Source of the DNA: Tetraselmis striata
Taxonomy: Eukaryota; Chlorophyta; Chlorodendrophyceae; Chlorodendrales; Chlorodendraceae
Length of the DNA: 64,000 nt
Direction: 5' to 3'
Assembly: GCA_006384855.1 (NCBI GenBank)
Contig: VCJN01001643.1
Span: forward strand, 1 to 64,000
The first letter of the stretch is position 1. Each line of letters opens with the position of its first letter. The position numbers and the translations under genes are program-made. The notes beneath the pieces are model-generated. The model was not told where the DNA came from. It did no database searches and worked only from the letters and a program-made list of their open reading frames with translations. This document shows positions 44,208 to 55,360 of this stretch, piece after piece.

Positions 44208-47200
44208 CTGAGGCTGAACCCCCTCCCCCCCTTGCCGCCACGCATGTGGCTGCAGTCATGCTGCTGTGCGGGCAGCCGGAGCGCCCCGCCGGTATGGTGC
44301 CTGAGGAGCACATCGCCGCGCAGCGCTCTCAGGTGCTAGAGGAGCTACAGGGGCTGCTGCTGCCCTCGCTCATCATCCCTGACGGCAGGTACGGCATGCA
44401 GCGCCAGAGCACCCCCCCCCCCCCCCCCCCCGCCTCCTCCCCTCTCTCCTCTGCAGGTGCTTGGTGCCCCGACTGACCCCCAAGCCGCCTTACCTGGACC
44501 CCTTAGGCTGGAGCACCTGGTCGAGCAGGCGCTGCTTATGCAGGTGGCCAACTGCCCCTACCACAACGGCACGCCTGCGCACCTGTCGCTGTTTGCCGAC
44601 TACAGCGCGGGGCCGGAGCAGCTGCCCACGCAGACGGTGCAGGTTGCCCCCCCCCCCCCCCTCCCCCCTGCCTGGTAGCCCGGCTCTAATCACCAGGGAG
44701 ATGTCCCGGCACAGCCCGGATCCCCTGTGGTGCCCGCCCTGTATCACCATTCTCCCTCAACGTGGAGGGCGGGTGCCTTGGCGGGCAGCACCCGCGGAGG
44801 GAGGCCCGCTACCCCCCGAGCCAACCCTGTCCCCGCTCTGGTCGCTTGGCAGGTGCTCGACGCGCACACAGACGAGGTGTGGCACCTGCAGTTCAGCCAC
44901 GACGGCAAGATGCTCGCGTCTGCCAGCAAGGTGCGCGCCACCAATGCAGCCCCCCCTCCCCCCCCCTCTCCCTCCCCCCCCGAACCTTCCCTTTTCCTTC
45001 TCCTGCGTGCAATGCATCAATCTCCCCCCCCCCCCCCCCCCCCTTTCCCCTCCAATACACCCCGTGCAGCCCCCCCCCCCCCACCCTCCCACCCCCTGTT
45101 ATGCTATGCCATGCTACACTGTGGCTGATCCCCCCCCCCCCCCCCCTCCCCGCTTTGTGCTGCTCCCCGCAGGACACCACCTCCATAATCTGGGCCATCA
45201 CTAGTGGCGGCGAGTGCAGCTGCCTGCACACCCTGAAAGGCAGGCCCCGGCTCCCGCACGCCCTTCCCCTCCATGGGCGCCCGCTTGCGGCCAGTGGGCC
45301 AGCGTGCCCAGCGCCACAGCATCCCGTGGGCGGCTCGCGGGGGCTCTCGTAGCGCTGGGGTGTAGGCCGGCGCAAGCAGGGGATCTGCCCCGCATCAGCC
45401 AGCACTTAGTTCGCTCATCATTTTCCGCTGCAAGGCACGCCGGTGGGCAGCTGTGGTATCCCCTGGGACGCAGGCCGTCGCGTGCGGAGGGAGGGAGAAA
45501 GGAGTCTGGAAACAGTTGGGGGCAAGGGGCGGGTTACCCTACTTAGGGCTCTGAAGCCCTGATGGGTTTACGATCGCCCTGACCCCCGGCTGGCGTGTGG
45601 GTGCGCAGGGGTGGACACGCAGCTGACGTATGTGTCTTGGTCGCACGACGACTCGATGCTGCTGACGTGCGGGAACAGCGGCGACTGCGGGCTGTGGAGC
45701 GTGGGCAGCGGGCAGCTGCTCAAGAGGCTCAAGTACCCCCCCACGCCCTTTGGGCCTCCGTCCCTTCGCACGCTCGCGTAGTCATAAACCCTAAGTATAA
45801 ACCCTAAATCCTCCTCCCTTGTGCGGCTACGGCTCCTTCTCCCGATGGGCGAAGCATACAGGGTTGGAATTTGGGGCTTACAACCCTGACACACAGGGTT
45901 AGGGCTATAGGGTTTAGTACCAAAACCCTTTTGTTTAGCACTTTATTAGGATTTGCACGGTGCGCTGATTTACTTACCGGTCTGGGTGATTGTGGTGTTG
46001 CAGCGGTTTTACACGCCTGTTTTTTTTACCATGCGCTTTCGACATGGCGGCCAAGACATTTGAGGGGGAAACAATCAGGGTTGGGCGCTTGTCATTCCAT
46101 CTCTCAGGGCTTTTCCGGCAAACCCTAAAACCCGACCCCTCAGGCAAGATGCGCCCGCGGAGAGTACTTCCATCCAGCTTTCTAATATAAAGGTCTAACT
46201 GTCACGTGGCTTTGCCACATGGGGCGCGCTGTCGTCATCCTTAGCTGCCCCTGCGAGACTGGCTGGGCAGACGGGGTGCACGCGGTCACCTACCTACTCG
46301 TACTGAAACAGCTTCACAAGCTTTTAAGTTTAGGGTTTGGGTGACCATCCCTCTCTAAGCCCTAACTTGAATCATTCCACCCTGATTTCAAGGTGGACAG
46401 AGCTCCAACTCACCTCACGCGGTTCCCTCGCGGTCTGGCCGTGAATTAGCCGCCAAGGTCGGTCTTAGCAGGCATGCTCGGTGGGCGGCGGCCCTCATCC
46501 TCGCCGGCAGAAAGGGGCGATAGAGGGCGGGGGGGGGGAATTGCGGAATGCTTCGGCAATGTGCTTGATGACTATAACAGAGCGTCGCCTACCCCGGGCT
46601 TTCCGTAACTGGATTGCTGCCTAAACGGCCGTCGTAGAGGTGCTGCAAGGGTTTCACTGATGTTGCCAGTCCTGTCCCGAGTGCGAAGGGGGATAGAGGT
46701 TGGGGGGAGGGGGGCTCGCTGGTGAGAGCGGCGCCGGCTCCCTGCGCACCGGGGTGGCCCCGCTCCGGTGTGCCGCTTTCGTCGGGCCGCCGGGCAGAGC
46801 CCGGTGCGCAGCGTGGCGATCCCTTTCCCAGTTCGAGGTTCCGGCTGCGCAGCGCCCGCCCCCCCTAATGACCCGCCTGCCTTTGCCGCCCGCCCCGCCC
46901 CCCGCAAGGAAGCACACCAGCACCGTGGTCGCCGCCGCGTGGTTCCCGGCCGGCGACCGCTTTGTGACGGGCGGCTACGACAAGCGCACCGTCATCTGGA
47001 ACACGGACGGCGAGGTCCTGCGCGTCATCCAAGGTGCGGATGTCCAAGGTGCCCCGCGCTCCCACGGCACTGACCTCCGTGTGGCTGTCAGCCTGTCGGC
47101 CGGCGGGTGGGCCGGAATGTCTCTATTTGAAATGAACTTAGGAATTCCTTGCAACTTTGTTCCTGCTTAGTCTTTGATGCTCAACAGGCCAGCTGTCTTA

Positions 47201-50200
47201 CGGCCCAGCGCATAGTGTCCGCTAGTGTAGTGTGTAGCGTCTGTGTCTATGATATATCTATCGTATGGGGCATCACTACGCACGCTCGAATAGGTTGCCT
47301 GCCACCCCAATTTGAGGCTTACCTTACGGGTTCCCATACGGGTGCCGACTGCTCGCCGATAACACTCCTTCTCACAAGCCTCGAGTGGGGCTTCCATGCA
47401 ACCGATAACACCATTCGCTGTAGTATTGTCTATGTTGTATCTGGCAGGCGGGGCGGTGTCCTTATCGCCGCGTGGGCGCTTGTAGGCGAGTCGGTGAGCA
47501 ATGCGCAATGGACATCCGCCTACCGCACTGTTACCCACCACACCAGACCGCATCGTACTTGCCTTTGCCCCCCCCCCCCCCCCCCCCCCCCCACACCACC
47601 ACCACCAGTTGGTTTGGCAGCGGCGCATGGATACGGTGGGTTTGTGGCGCACCTCGTGAATTTCGACTGTCGTATACCTTCGCCGGCGTTGTCAGGAAGG
47701 GGGGGGGGGGGACGATTCTGTGCAGACTAGGCGGTGTTTGTTTACGGCATTACACCATAAGCATATTCTGCGGGGGTGCATAACTATCACCCACATTAAC
47801 CCTCCCCCCCCTGGGTTGCCGCTATGCCGCCCCCCCGCAGACATCCGGATAAACGACCTGGTGGTCACCGGCGACGGGGAGCACCTCGTCTGCGTGGTCT
47901 CCGAGAAGCACCTGCGGATACACCGCCTGGCGGACGACGTGTCGATGCAGATCAACCGCGACGAGCCGATGACGTCGCTGGCGCTGTGCCCCGACGGCAG
48001 CCAGCTGCTGGTCAACCTCGCCTCGCACACCATCAACCTCTGGTCCATGGCCAACCTCAAGCGGCAGCTCGGCAAGGCCGGCGGCGGCGGCGCTGCCGGC
48101 GGCAGCCGCATCCCCGGGCCCCCGCCCCCCGGGCCCCACTCCCAGGGCGACGTGCTGGTGGAGTACAAGCGCGGCCGGCCCGAGAAGCAGGGCCGCTTTG
48201 TCATCCGCTCCGCCTTTGGCGGCAGCCACTCCAACTTTGTCGTCAGCGGCAGCGAGGACTCGCAGGTGAGCGCGCACTCCGGCCGGCGCGCGCACCACAG
48301 GGGAGCCGCTGCTCGACCGGCGCGGAGAGTGACTGCGCGCCCCCTCTCACAAACCGACAGTCTAGCTAGGATCAGGGGAGGGCACATCCTGGTGCTCTCC
48401 CCCACAGGCAGGTGCTTCAACCTGATGATGAAGCGGCCGTTGATTGGGCCCGCGAGATTATCGTCAACAGAATTAAGTTTTTTTGCCGGGATAACCGTGT
48501 TTTATGCTAATTAGTCTCCAGATAATGCAGTTTTGAATAATGTTGTTCCTAAGGGGGGGGGACGGGAGGGTAGAAATGTTGCGAGTACATAGGGGAAACT
48601 GAAATGATACATATTTTACCGCATGGCCGCTATATTATGGTGAATGTGCATTGTTTAGTGGAATGGAGTATGGGCCGTCGGTACTCTTCCCACCGATCAT
48701 ACGTCGATAATTGACTTGAACTACGGGCGCCGACGAACCTATACTAAGAGCCCTTGTTATGGGAAGCCTGAGATTGGGCTCATTGCATGCAACCCATAGG
48801 AACATTCGCTGTACTTCCGCCATATATAGTGCCGACTGCATTTGACCTCTGGCGGGTGGGCCGGGATCTCGTGCACAGTCTCGTTATGACTAGCGCGTAG
48901 GTGGCAAACAATTACACGGCGGTGCCCGGCCGTGTTTTGTCACCCTTTTAGCGTTTTTTCTATTCCATTCTGGTATTATTCTGGTCTTAAATCTGCTGAG
49001 TGCTGGAGTTTCATTGTAGTAAACCTGTTTAGACGGGATAGAGTGGATTACATAATCCTTCATATCTGCAATATTGCTGCCATATTATGTCCTAATGATA
49101 TTATACTACCTTATACTATCTGTACTATCTGTGCTTACCAGAGAGTACACCTCCTTACACACGTTGTCGCATTCTGAGTGTAGCGTGTGCAAGGTCATCT
49201 TATCGTTGTGCTCCGGTCCGCATTCTAATTGTCGCTATCTAATCCCAAACATTGCACGTACACTTCTCCTTAACAAATGGGCAATACAAACTCAAACAAT
49301 GTACTTAGTGCGATTCGAAAGCGCTTCGCAGTACGACTAAGATGTATCTCAGCTTTCTTTCAAGAAACCCAATCTATAAACACCCTTCATATCTATTCTA
49401 TTCTATTCATATCTGTTCTATTCTATTCTATTCATATCTATTCTATTCTATTCTATTCTATTCATATCTATTCTATTATATTCATGTCTGTTCTATTCTA
49501 TTCATATCTGTTCTATTCATATCTGTTCTGTTCTATTCTATTCTATTCTATTCTAGTCTAGTCTACTCTACTCTACTCTACTCTACTCTATTCGAGTCGA
49601 GTCGAGTCGATTCGATTCGATTCTATTCTATTCCATTCCATTCCATTCGCTTCTCTTCTCTTCTCTTCCATTCCGTTCCGTTCCATTCCATTCCATTCCA
49701 TTCCATTCCATTCCATTCCATTCCATTCCATTCCATTCCATTCTGTTCTGTTCTGTTCTGTTCTGTTCTGTTCTGTTCTGTTCTGTTCTGTTCTGTTTCT
49801 GATTTCCAAGCTTCCATCCTAATATACTGGTTAGTCCGCGCCAGCACCCGCCAGTGCATGACGTGGTAGTAACTTATTAAATGGGCTGTGATACCTCCCG
49901 CCGATGGGCAGCCACGCCCTGTCCATGTGGACCGGCGCCCCAACCCTCCGCGTCCCGGCTGCCCCAATCTGCTCTCCGCGGCTTTGCCTCCCTGGCGGCG
50001 AGGCCGTCCCGGCCGCGCCCTGACGCTCTGACGCTGCGGCGGCGCAGGTGTACATTTGGCACAAGGACACGGGCGACCTGCTGGAGGTGATGCCGGGGCA
50101 CTCCGGCACCGTCAACGCCGTCTCCTGGAACCCGGTGTTTCCGCACCTCCTGGCCTCGGGCAGCGACGACCGGTCGATCCGCGTCTGGATGTCGCCGGTG

Positions 50201-50224
50201 ATGACGGAGGCGATGCAGCCGTAG
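43439..50224 (+). CDS. WDR26/GID7 homologue, GID/CTLH E3 ligase subunit (10 exons seen)
   Basis: Exons are 43439-43606, 43754-44006, 44256-44388, 44507-44642, 44853-44930, 45173-45239, 45609-45732, 46909-47033, 47841-48265 and 50048-50224, giving 561 codons plus stop in continuous phase. At least one 5' exon is missing. Domains in order: LisH-like ([20 protein letters not shown]), CTLH ([20 protein letters not shown] through [10 protein letters not shown]), a helical linker ([20 protein letters not shown]), then WD40 repeats ([53 protein letters not shown]). This is the layout of WDR26, the GID7-type substrate-recruiting and oligomerising subunit of the GID/CTLH ubiquitin ligase. The penultimate exon carries a Gly/Pro-rich insertion ([20 protein letters not shown]) in the propeller. 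Intron 6 uses a GC donor (AAAG|GCAGGC). TGTAA at 50366-50370 may end the mRNA. Confidence 0.92.
43706..43732 (+). repeat. Intronic poly-C tract
   Basis: About 26 C with flanking C-rich DNA in intron 1 of the GID7 homologue. Further sense-strand C tracts follow at 44017-44033, 44412-44431, 44647-44660, 45026-45043 and 45131-45146. Confidence 0.9.
44175..44207 (+). repeat. CT microsatellite in an intron
   Basis: A run of about 15 CT units, preceded by a CCCA tetramer array, just before exon 3 of the GID7 homologue. Confidence 0.9.
46550..46680 (+). repeat. Dispersed repeat family B, copy 2
   Basis: It matches 4080-4203 in the same orientation and is located in the 1176-bp intron 7 of the GID7 homologue. 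Confidence 0.75.
47570..47592 (+). repeat. Intronic poly-C tract
   Basis: About 23 consecutive C in intron 8 of the GID7 homologue, not close to either splice site. Confidence 0.9.
48745..48890 (+). repeat. Dispersed repeat family A, copy 3
   Basis: It shares AAGAGCCC, CATGCAACC, AGGAACAT and TTTGACCTCTGGC in order with 19153-19311. It is the most diverged copy and lies in intron 9 of the GID7 homologue. Confidence 0.65.
49389..49797 (+). repeat. Pentanucleotide satellite in blocks: TTCTA, TCTAC, TCGAG, TTCCA, TTCTG
   Basis: About 400 bp of near-perfect 5-nt periodicity in intron 9 of the GID7 homologue. It starts with TTCTA units interrupted by CATATC, passes through CTCTA and TCGAG/TTCGA units, then becomes homogeneous TTCCA (about 49629-49740) and finally TTCTG (about 49741-49795). 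The Ser/Ile/Pro-His open frames here are artefacts of the repeat. Confidence 0.95.
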
Positions 50225-50466
50225 CCGTGGCCCGGGCGCGCAGCCTGGGCCTCGCGATAGGAGCCCCGCCCTCAAGGCTGAGCCGGCGAGTTGCCGATGC
50301 GGCATGCGCAAGCAAGGCCGTCCAGGCCGACCGGGGGAGGAGCGGCCGAGGGGAGGGGGCTTCGTTGTAAGACTCACATAACTAATGCATGCGCATCCGG
50401 CAACGCCGCTGTATCTGCTCTTCTGCTTGCCTCCGAATCAGCGGTGCGGCAATGAGCCTCCGCCGT

Positions 50467-51000
50467 ATTGTCTTTGTTTGGTGTTTTGGCGCGTGCCCCC
50501 CCTCCCCTCCTTCCCACCCCTCGCTTCTCTCTCAGCATACACAAGGCAGAAGAAAGAGAAATTAAGAGAAAAAGAAAATTAGTGATTCATGAAGGGAGGG
50601 AAAAACTAAGAACGGAGGGCGTCAGGAAGAAGAGGAACGTTTGTAAACATCATTTTTTGATCTTCTCTCTTTTCCCCAAGTTTGCACGATTGATTTCCTC
50701 CCATTATATCTTTCGCTCCGTAATATCTTTCGTAATATCTTTCCGCGGTATTTATTGTCTTTTGTTTGGTATTTTGGCGGCGTGTCCCCCCCCTCCTTTC
50801 CTTCCCTCCTCTCCGCATGCACCCGGGACAAGAAAAGCGATGTCACAAGATAATAAAAAGAATAATTTACTAAAGAAGATAAACGAGCAATGGAGGGCGT
50901 CAGGAAGGAGAGGAACATTTGTAACATTATTTTTTCGATCTTCTCTTTTCCCCGAGTTTGTATGATTTCCCCCCCATTAGATCTTTCGCTCCGTAATATG
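50467..51000 (+). repeat. Tandem duplication of ~270 bp after the GID7 homologue
   Basis: TTGTCTTTGTTTGGTGTTTTGGCG at about 50467 is repeated, with changes, at about 50755. GGAGGGCGTCAGGAAG and ATCTTTCGCTCCGTAATAT also occur in both halves. The arms are about 70-80% identical by eye. No coding sequence seen. Confidence 0.75.
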
Positions 51001-52788
51001 TTTTCCCGTTAGTTAGTTTTTCTTCTGTAAGTCATCACAGAAATGCGACGTCATCAATGCTACAGCGTGTTAGCACAGCCTCTGACCTCGCTCATCTTCT
51101 ACACTGCATGGCTGAGAGAGCAGGCAATCACAGCGGATCATCCGTTGTATTCAAACCGGACACGCGACGGCGGGATCGACCTACCATTATTGCACTGTAC
51201 TCCGCCCGCGGTCTCTCCATCCGCTCCGCACAGCCGGCCACGGCATGCACGCGCGCATGGCCTCCAGCGACCGTCATGGCCTCGCCGCGTTTGTCTGCCG
51301 CCTCGGAACGCACTTCCTTCACGTGCAGGACGGGGGATGTATGCACGGAGAATGAGGGCAGCCCAGCGGACGATTCGACCTGTTGTAGACGCGCCTCAGA
51401 GTAGCACCATCCGGGACAGCATCATCCGAGATTACGATACCTTATCTTAAGACATCGCCTGAGTCAACACCTCCGAGAGTACGTCGTGCCCCCGGAAGCC
51501 TGCACGCACTAGCCGGCAGCGCATCACGCTCGCCACGCTCGCAAGGGATGCCGTTTCTCGCGTGACTGTACTCAATCACGCAGAGGCTGCCTGCATTGCC
51601 TCAACCTCTGATGAACCTCGACACCGGCTCAGCATTATAGCCTGAGTCGATCCGGACATCGATAGGCCGGCAGGGTTGGCCACCCCCACATCAAACTCGT
51701 TCAGGGCCAGCCAGCATTGCGCTGTGCCTGATGAGCTGCGCCAGAATGCTACTGTCGCACAGCCGCACCGCCGCTGCGTCGTCGTTGCAGGCTACCTTGT
51801 CATACAATTGCGATTCCAGCGAATGGCCGCAGTAGTGGATACCATCATCGACTTTTTCAGGCATCGGCGCGGCCAGGTACCGTCTCGGCCAGCGTGCTGC
51901 ACAATATGACAAGCAGCCCTGCACCAGGGGTTCCAGTTTCTCCCAACAGTGAGGAGCATGTCAGGCCCGGATGCTCCACAAAAGTCGACGAAAACCACAT
52001 GGCGCTACCGACGCATCGCATTTATCCTGATGTTTTCCGAGCAGTTCCTGATACATTATATGAACGTCTGCATGGACTTCAAGGGCTGCTCAACGAGGCG
52101 ACACTGCAGTCACGATGACACCAATGCAGCGACGTGCACCACATCACGCAAACATGGCTCCAGCACCCCCACCGAACATCACCCCAGTAGCATCCCTGCT
52201 AGCATGCAATTCTCACCCTTCCTTGGCAATCGCCCGACAATGCCATGGTCAATGCATGCGCGCCAGCACGTATGGGGCGCCAACCCCAGTTTCATAGGGC
52301 TGCTTGCGGAATCACTCAATGCTTAAAAAGCGCTTGAGTGGCACCCTATCAGCAGGCCTCTCGCCTTGTAGTAGCACAGTCACTGGGGTTTGATTCATAA
52401 ACCCCCCTTCCCCTCCAGATTGATTCTACAGGTGACACGTCAGCAGACGCACCGTATAACGTATCGTTAACATATCGCAACGCACATTCACGTATCATAA
52501 CGTACCGTAACGTATCAGAACGCACCGTCACGTATCGCAACGCACCGTCACGTATCACAATGTCCCGTCACATACTACATTGATCTAAATCAGTTTATGG
52601 GGTTTCCTCCTTTTCTAATCGCTTTTCCGGCTACCGTTTCTGCAAAGTGATACGGGTTACTAACTCGCCCGTTGTTGCGCCCTTTTGGGTGCAGCGCGAG
52701 TAGACATAAAAGCAGCCGTAACACCTGAGCCTGCCATCTTCTAGTTTCGCTGCGTTACACGCGCAGCGATGAACTGCTGGCTCGTAAC
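51001..52788. other. Stretch without a supported gene; short tandem repeats at 52462-52570
   Basis: No protein-like frame stands out. At 52462-52570 degenerate units of ACGTATCGCAACGCACCGTC repeat about six times. Confidence 0.45.
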
Positions 52789-53460
52789 ATGTTGCGAACG
52801 AGGTCACATGTTGTTTCAAGACTACACTCGGCTCACCAAGTCCAATCCGTGTGTGAAATTCTCATCCGTATGTCCGTGCGTCACCATGCGAGATGGAGAA
52901 GAATCCGTCGCCGAGTCGACGCTCGAGTCGCTACAAGCAGACAAACATGCCCATTCTACATTGCTGCGCTAGCGCTCGCATCGACGTTGGCCCGGTTGAC
53001 GGCTCGTGATTGTGTTGTTGATCGAGACGGAGTAGCACAAGGCTTTGGTTCCGGGCAGGTAGCGCGTCGTGGGACAGCCGACAGGCAACGGGGGAGCCGC
53101 AATGCGCCCCGACTTACTAGAACTATCCGAAAGCGGCCCTGTCGGAGCAAAATCCGCGAGGACGACTACCTCGCGGTGCCAGAACTAATGCAACGAGCCG
53201 AGTATAGAAAAAATGGTTACGAGGACATTCGAGTGCCTGGGCTCTTTCTCGTGTGGAGCAACATGACGAATGACTACCTCACGCATGATGACCGGCGTCT
53301 GCCGCCGGCCCAGGAGGAGTACCTTTACATGACTACGTGCTTTGGGGCCCAGCCACATGGCTGCTCGTTTCGTGGCCCTCGACGAGCTGCTACCTTACGT
53401 CTATGCTTCGTGGGGTTGTGCTGCAGCCCCAAGGCGTCGAGGAGGCTGGCGAGCCGCTGA
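52789..53460 (+). CDS. Hypothetical ORF, probably transposon-derived
   Basis: An open frame of up to 223 codons whose C-terminal half looks protein-like (REDDYLAVPELMQRAEYRKN, LFLVWSNMTNDYLTHDDRRL). The last ~135 bp overlap, on the opposite strand, the end of the reverse transcriptase frame. Either the plus or the minus frame must be the decayed one at the overlap. No family is recognised. Confidence 0.25.
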   Translation: MLRTRSHVVSRLHSAHQVQSVCEILIRMSVRHHARWRRIRRRVDARVATSRQTCPFYIAALALASTLARLTARDCVVDRDGVAQGFGSGQVARRGTADRQRGSRNAPRLTRTIRKRPCRSKIREDDYLAVPELMQRAEYRKNGYEDIRVPGLFLVWSNMTNDYLTHDDRRLPPAQEEYLYMTTCFGAQPHGCSFRGPRRAATLRLCFVGLCCSPKASRRLASR

Positions 53461-55360
53461 CGGAGGTGGAGCGCCTCCCCCAGCGACGCGGAGATGAGGA
53501 GAAAGTCGTCCACATAAGGTAGGGTGCGCGCTTTCCTCCACATGGTCCGCCGGAAATAGCGCTTGCTCCGTGTGGGCTGTGTAGACGATGAGGGGGGCTC
53601 GGGCTCGGGTTTTCGGAGGTGGGTGATGAATACTTGGGTGAGCGCGACGAAGTAATAGGGCGAAAGGCTCCAGCCTATTGGCAGACCGGCAAGCATCTAG
53701 AGTTCACCTCGGACGTCCACGGTGAAGTAGTCTCGGTCCGCCTCTTCGATGCCTAGGGCATAGACGCTGGCTTGTAGGTCGAAGGAGAACATGTAGTCTC
53801 CCTTCTTGGTGAGATGGGCACTCCTAATAGGTTCTCCATCTTGAGCCGGGCATAGACGCTGGCTTGTAGGTCGAAGGAGAACATGTAGTCTCCCTTCTTG
53901 GTGAGATGGGCACTCCTAATAGGTTCTCCATCTTGAGCCGCTTGCGCGCAGAGTAGGAGCTGAGCACGCGGAGGTCGATGATGCAGCGCCACTGGTTGAC
54001 GACGGGCTTGGGTACTAAAAAGAGTCGACACCCACTTGCGGCATATATATATACAAGACTCCCACGCGCCGGACTCCACGAAGGGGGCAAGCTCGCCCTC
54101 GAGGAAGGTGAGCTGCGCTGGGGTAGAGTCGTGCATGATGATGCCGTTGTGGAAGTGGGGTGGGGGGTGGTTGTGCTCAAAGGGGATCCGGACGCCCTCT
54201 TGGATCCACCGTAGTAGGACTTGACCGCCTGCTCCGATGTCTTGCAATTGCCGCCATTCATTTGTCGCCGCACCCGATGTCGCATGTAGCTTAAACTTGG
54301 ATAGCATATGACTCGGGACGGCGGAGCACACCGTCAGCTCTGCTCCTCGATGTGCGGGGTAGCGTCTTCTTCTTCGCTAGTAGTCTTCTTCGCAGGGTTG
54401 CCGGGCTGAATCTTGCCGTTGTCCTTGTTCTTGTCCGCCCTCTCCTTGGTAGTTCGCTCTGCGCGCTCTTGCTCCTTGGTGCGGCTGTTTCCGCCGCCGC
54501 CTCCGCCCCGTCCGCCGCCGCCGCCCTTTAACTGCGCGTCTGCTTGTAGTGCCTTGGCCGCTTGGTGAAGCCTGACCTCGAGTCGTCTGTCGTCCATGGC
54601 GTTGAAAAGGCCGTCGACGCCATTGTTGGAGCGCTTGGCGGCGGTGGTAGTGTCGAAGAAGTGGGAGTAGACGAGGGCACGAAGCGCTTGGCGACGCGCT
54701 CCTCGCCGGGAGGTGTCTTCCTGCACTTGAAGCGCCGGAGGTAGGCGAGCCGGTCTTCAACAGCTTGCCCGCACGTCGTGATTGTGCGAATTGCGGAGTC
54801 GAGTAGGTCGTTGGCGTCCGTGGTGTCGCGAGCGGTGGCGCTTTGCGCGCGAAGCGTTGCCACAACGTCCGTGAGCGCCGCGTGCGCATAGGCGGTAAGA
54901 ACTCCATAGGACATCATGTGGCGATACTCGGCGCGCGTCGCGTGCTTCTTCTCGTCGGTGAGGTAGCGGGCCCATCACTCGTCGTGGCGTGGGTTTCACA
55001 GCCGGGGGTGGTGAGTCCTGCGGGGGGCATAGACTCGATGTATGCCCGCGGCAGGTAGTTGATCCAGTCGTGCGGGTCAATGGACGCCGCGTGCCCAAGA
55101 GTTTTCGCAAGGAAACCAGGGGGGGGGGATAAGTCCTCCTCGTCGTCACCCTTGAGGCCGTCGGCTCGCGTCGCGGGAATAGGTTTCTGCTGTGGTGGTT
55201 GTTGAATAATATAATGGAAGAGGTGCGGGAGCTCGTCGATGAGTTGCGGCATCATCCGTTGCACCAGCGCGGTTAGGCTAGCGGTGTCAACTGTCGAACT
55301 CGCGGCGTTGCCTCCACCGCCCCCTCCGAATCGTACATGTCGTCATGCAACCGTGTGTTG
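53325..55360 (-). mobile_element. Decayed DIRS-like retroelement (gag-like region and reverse transcriptase)
   Basis: Reading from 55.36 kb downwards, a gag-like region comes first (RMMPQLIDELPHLFHYIIQQ, HDWINYLPRAYIESM, VLTAYAHAALTDVVATLRAQ, then a Gly/Lys/Glu-rich tail). Reverse transcriptase follows: LVPKPVVNQWRCIIDLRVLS, GDYMFSFDLQAS with the first catalytic Asp, GLPIGWSLSPYYF, and LPYVDDFLLIS with the YVDD catalytic pair. The GLP-x-GW-x-x-SP wording is typical of DIRS-group elements more than of Ty3 elements. A 92-bp tandem duplication and stops break the frame, and neither RNase H nor a tyrosine recombinase was found, so it is dead. Confidence 0.7.
53757..53940 (-). repeat. 92-bp perfect tandem duplication inside the RT domain
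   Basis: The 92 bp beginning GGCATAGACGCTGGCTTGTA (plus strand) occur twice back to back. The duplication repeats the codons for the MEN-to-FSFDLQAS segment and shifts the frame, since 92 is not a multiple of three. Confidence 0.85.

Noticed and set aside
44457-44506. Alternative start of GID7 exon 4 at 44457
   Set aside because: That acceptor gives a frame losing the conserved [12 protein letters not shown] helix. The acceptor at 44506 restores it in phase.
45780-46390. Telomere-like AAACCCTAAA words
   Set aside because: The CCCTAAA-type words in the GID7 intron are scattered and few, not a tandem array, so no interstitial telomere is claimed.
49342-49869. Ser/Ile/Pro/His-repeat open frame
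   Set aside because: It is purely the product of the pentanucleotide satellite inside a GID7 intron.
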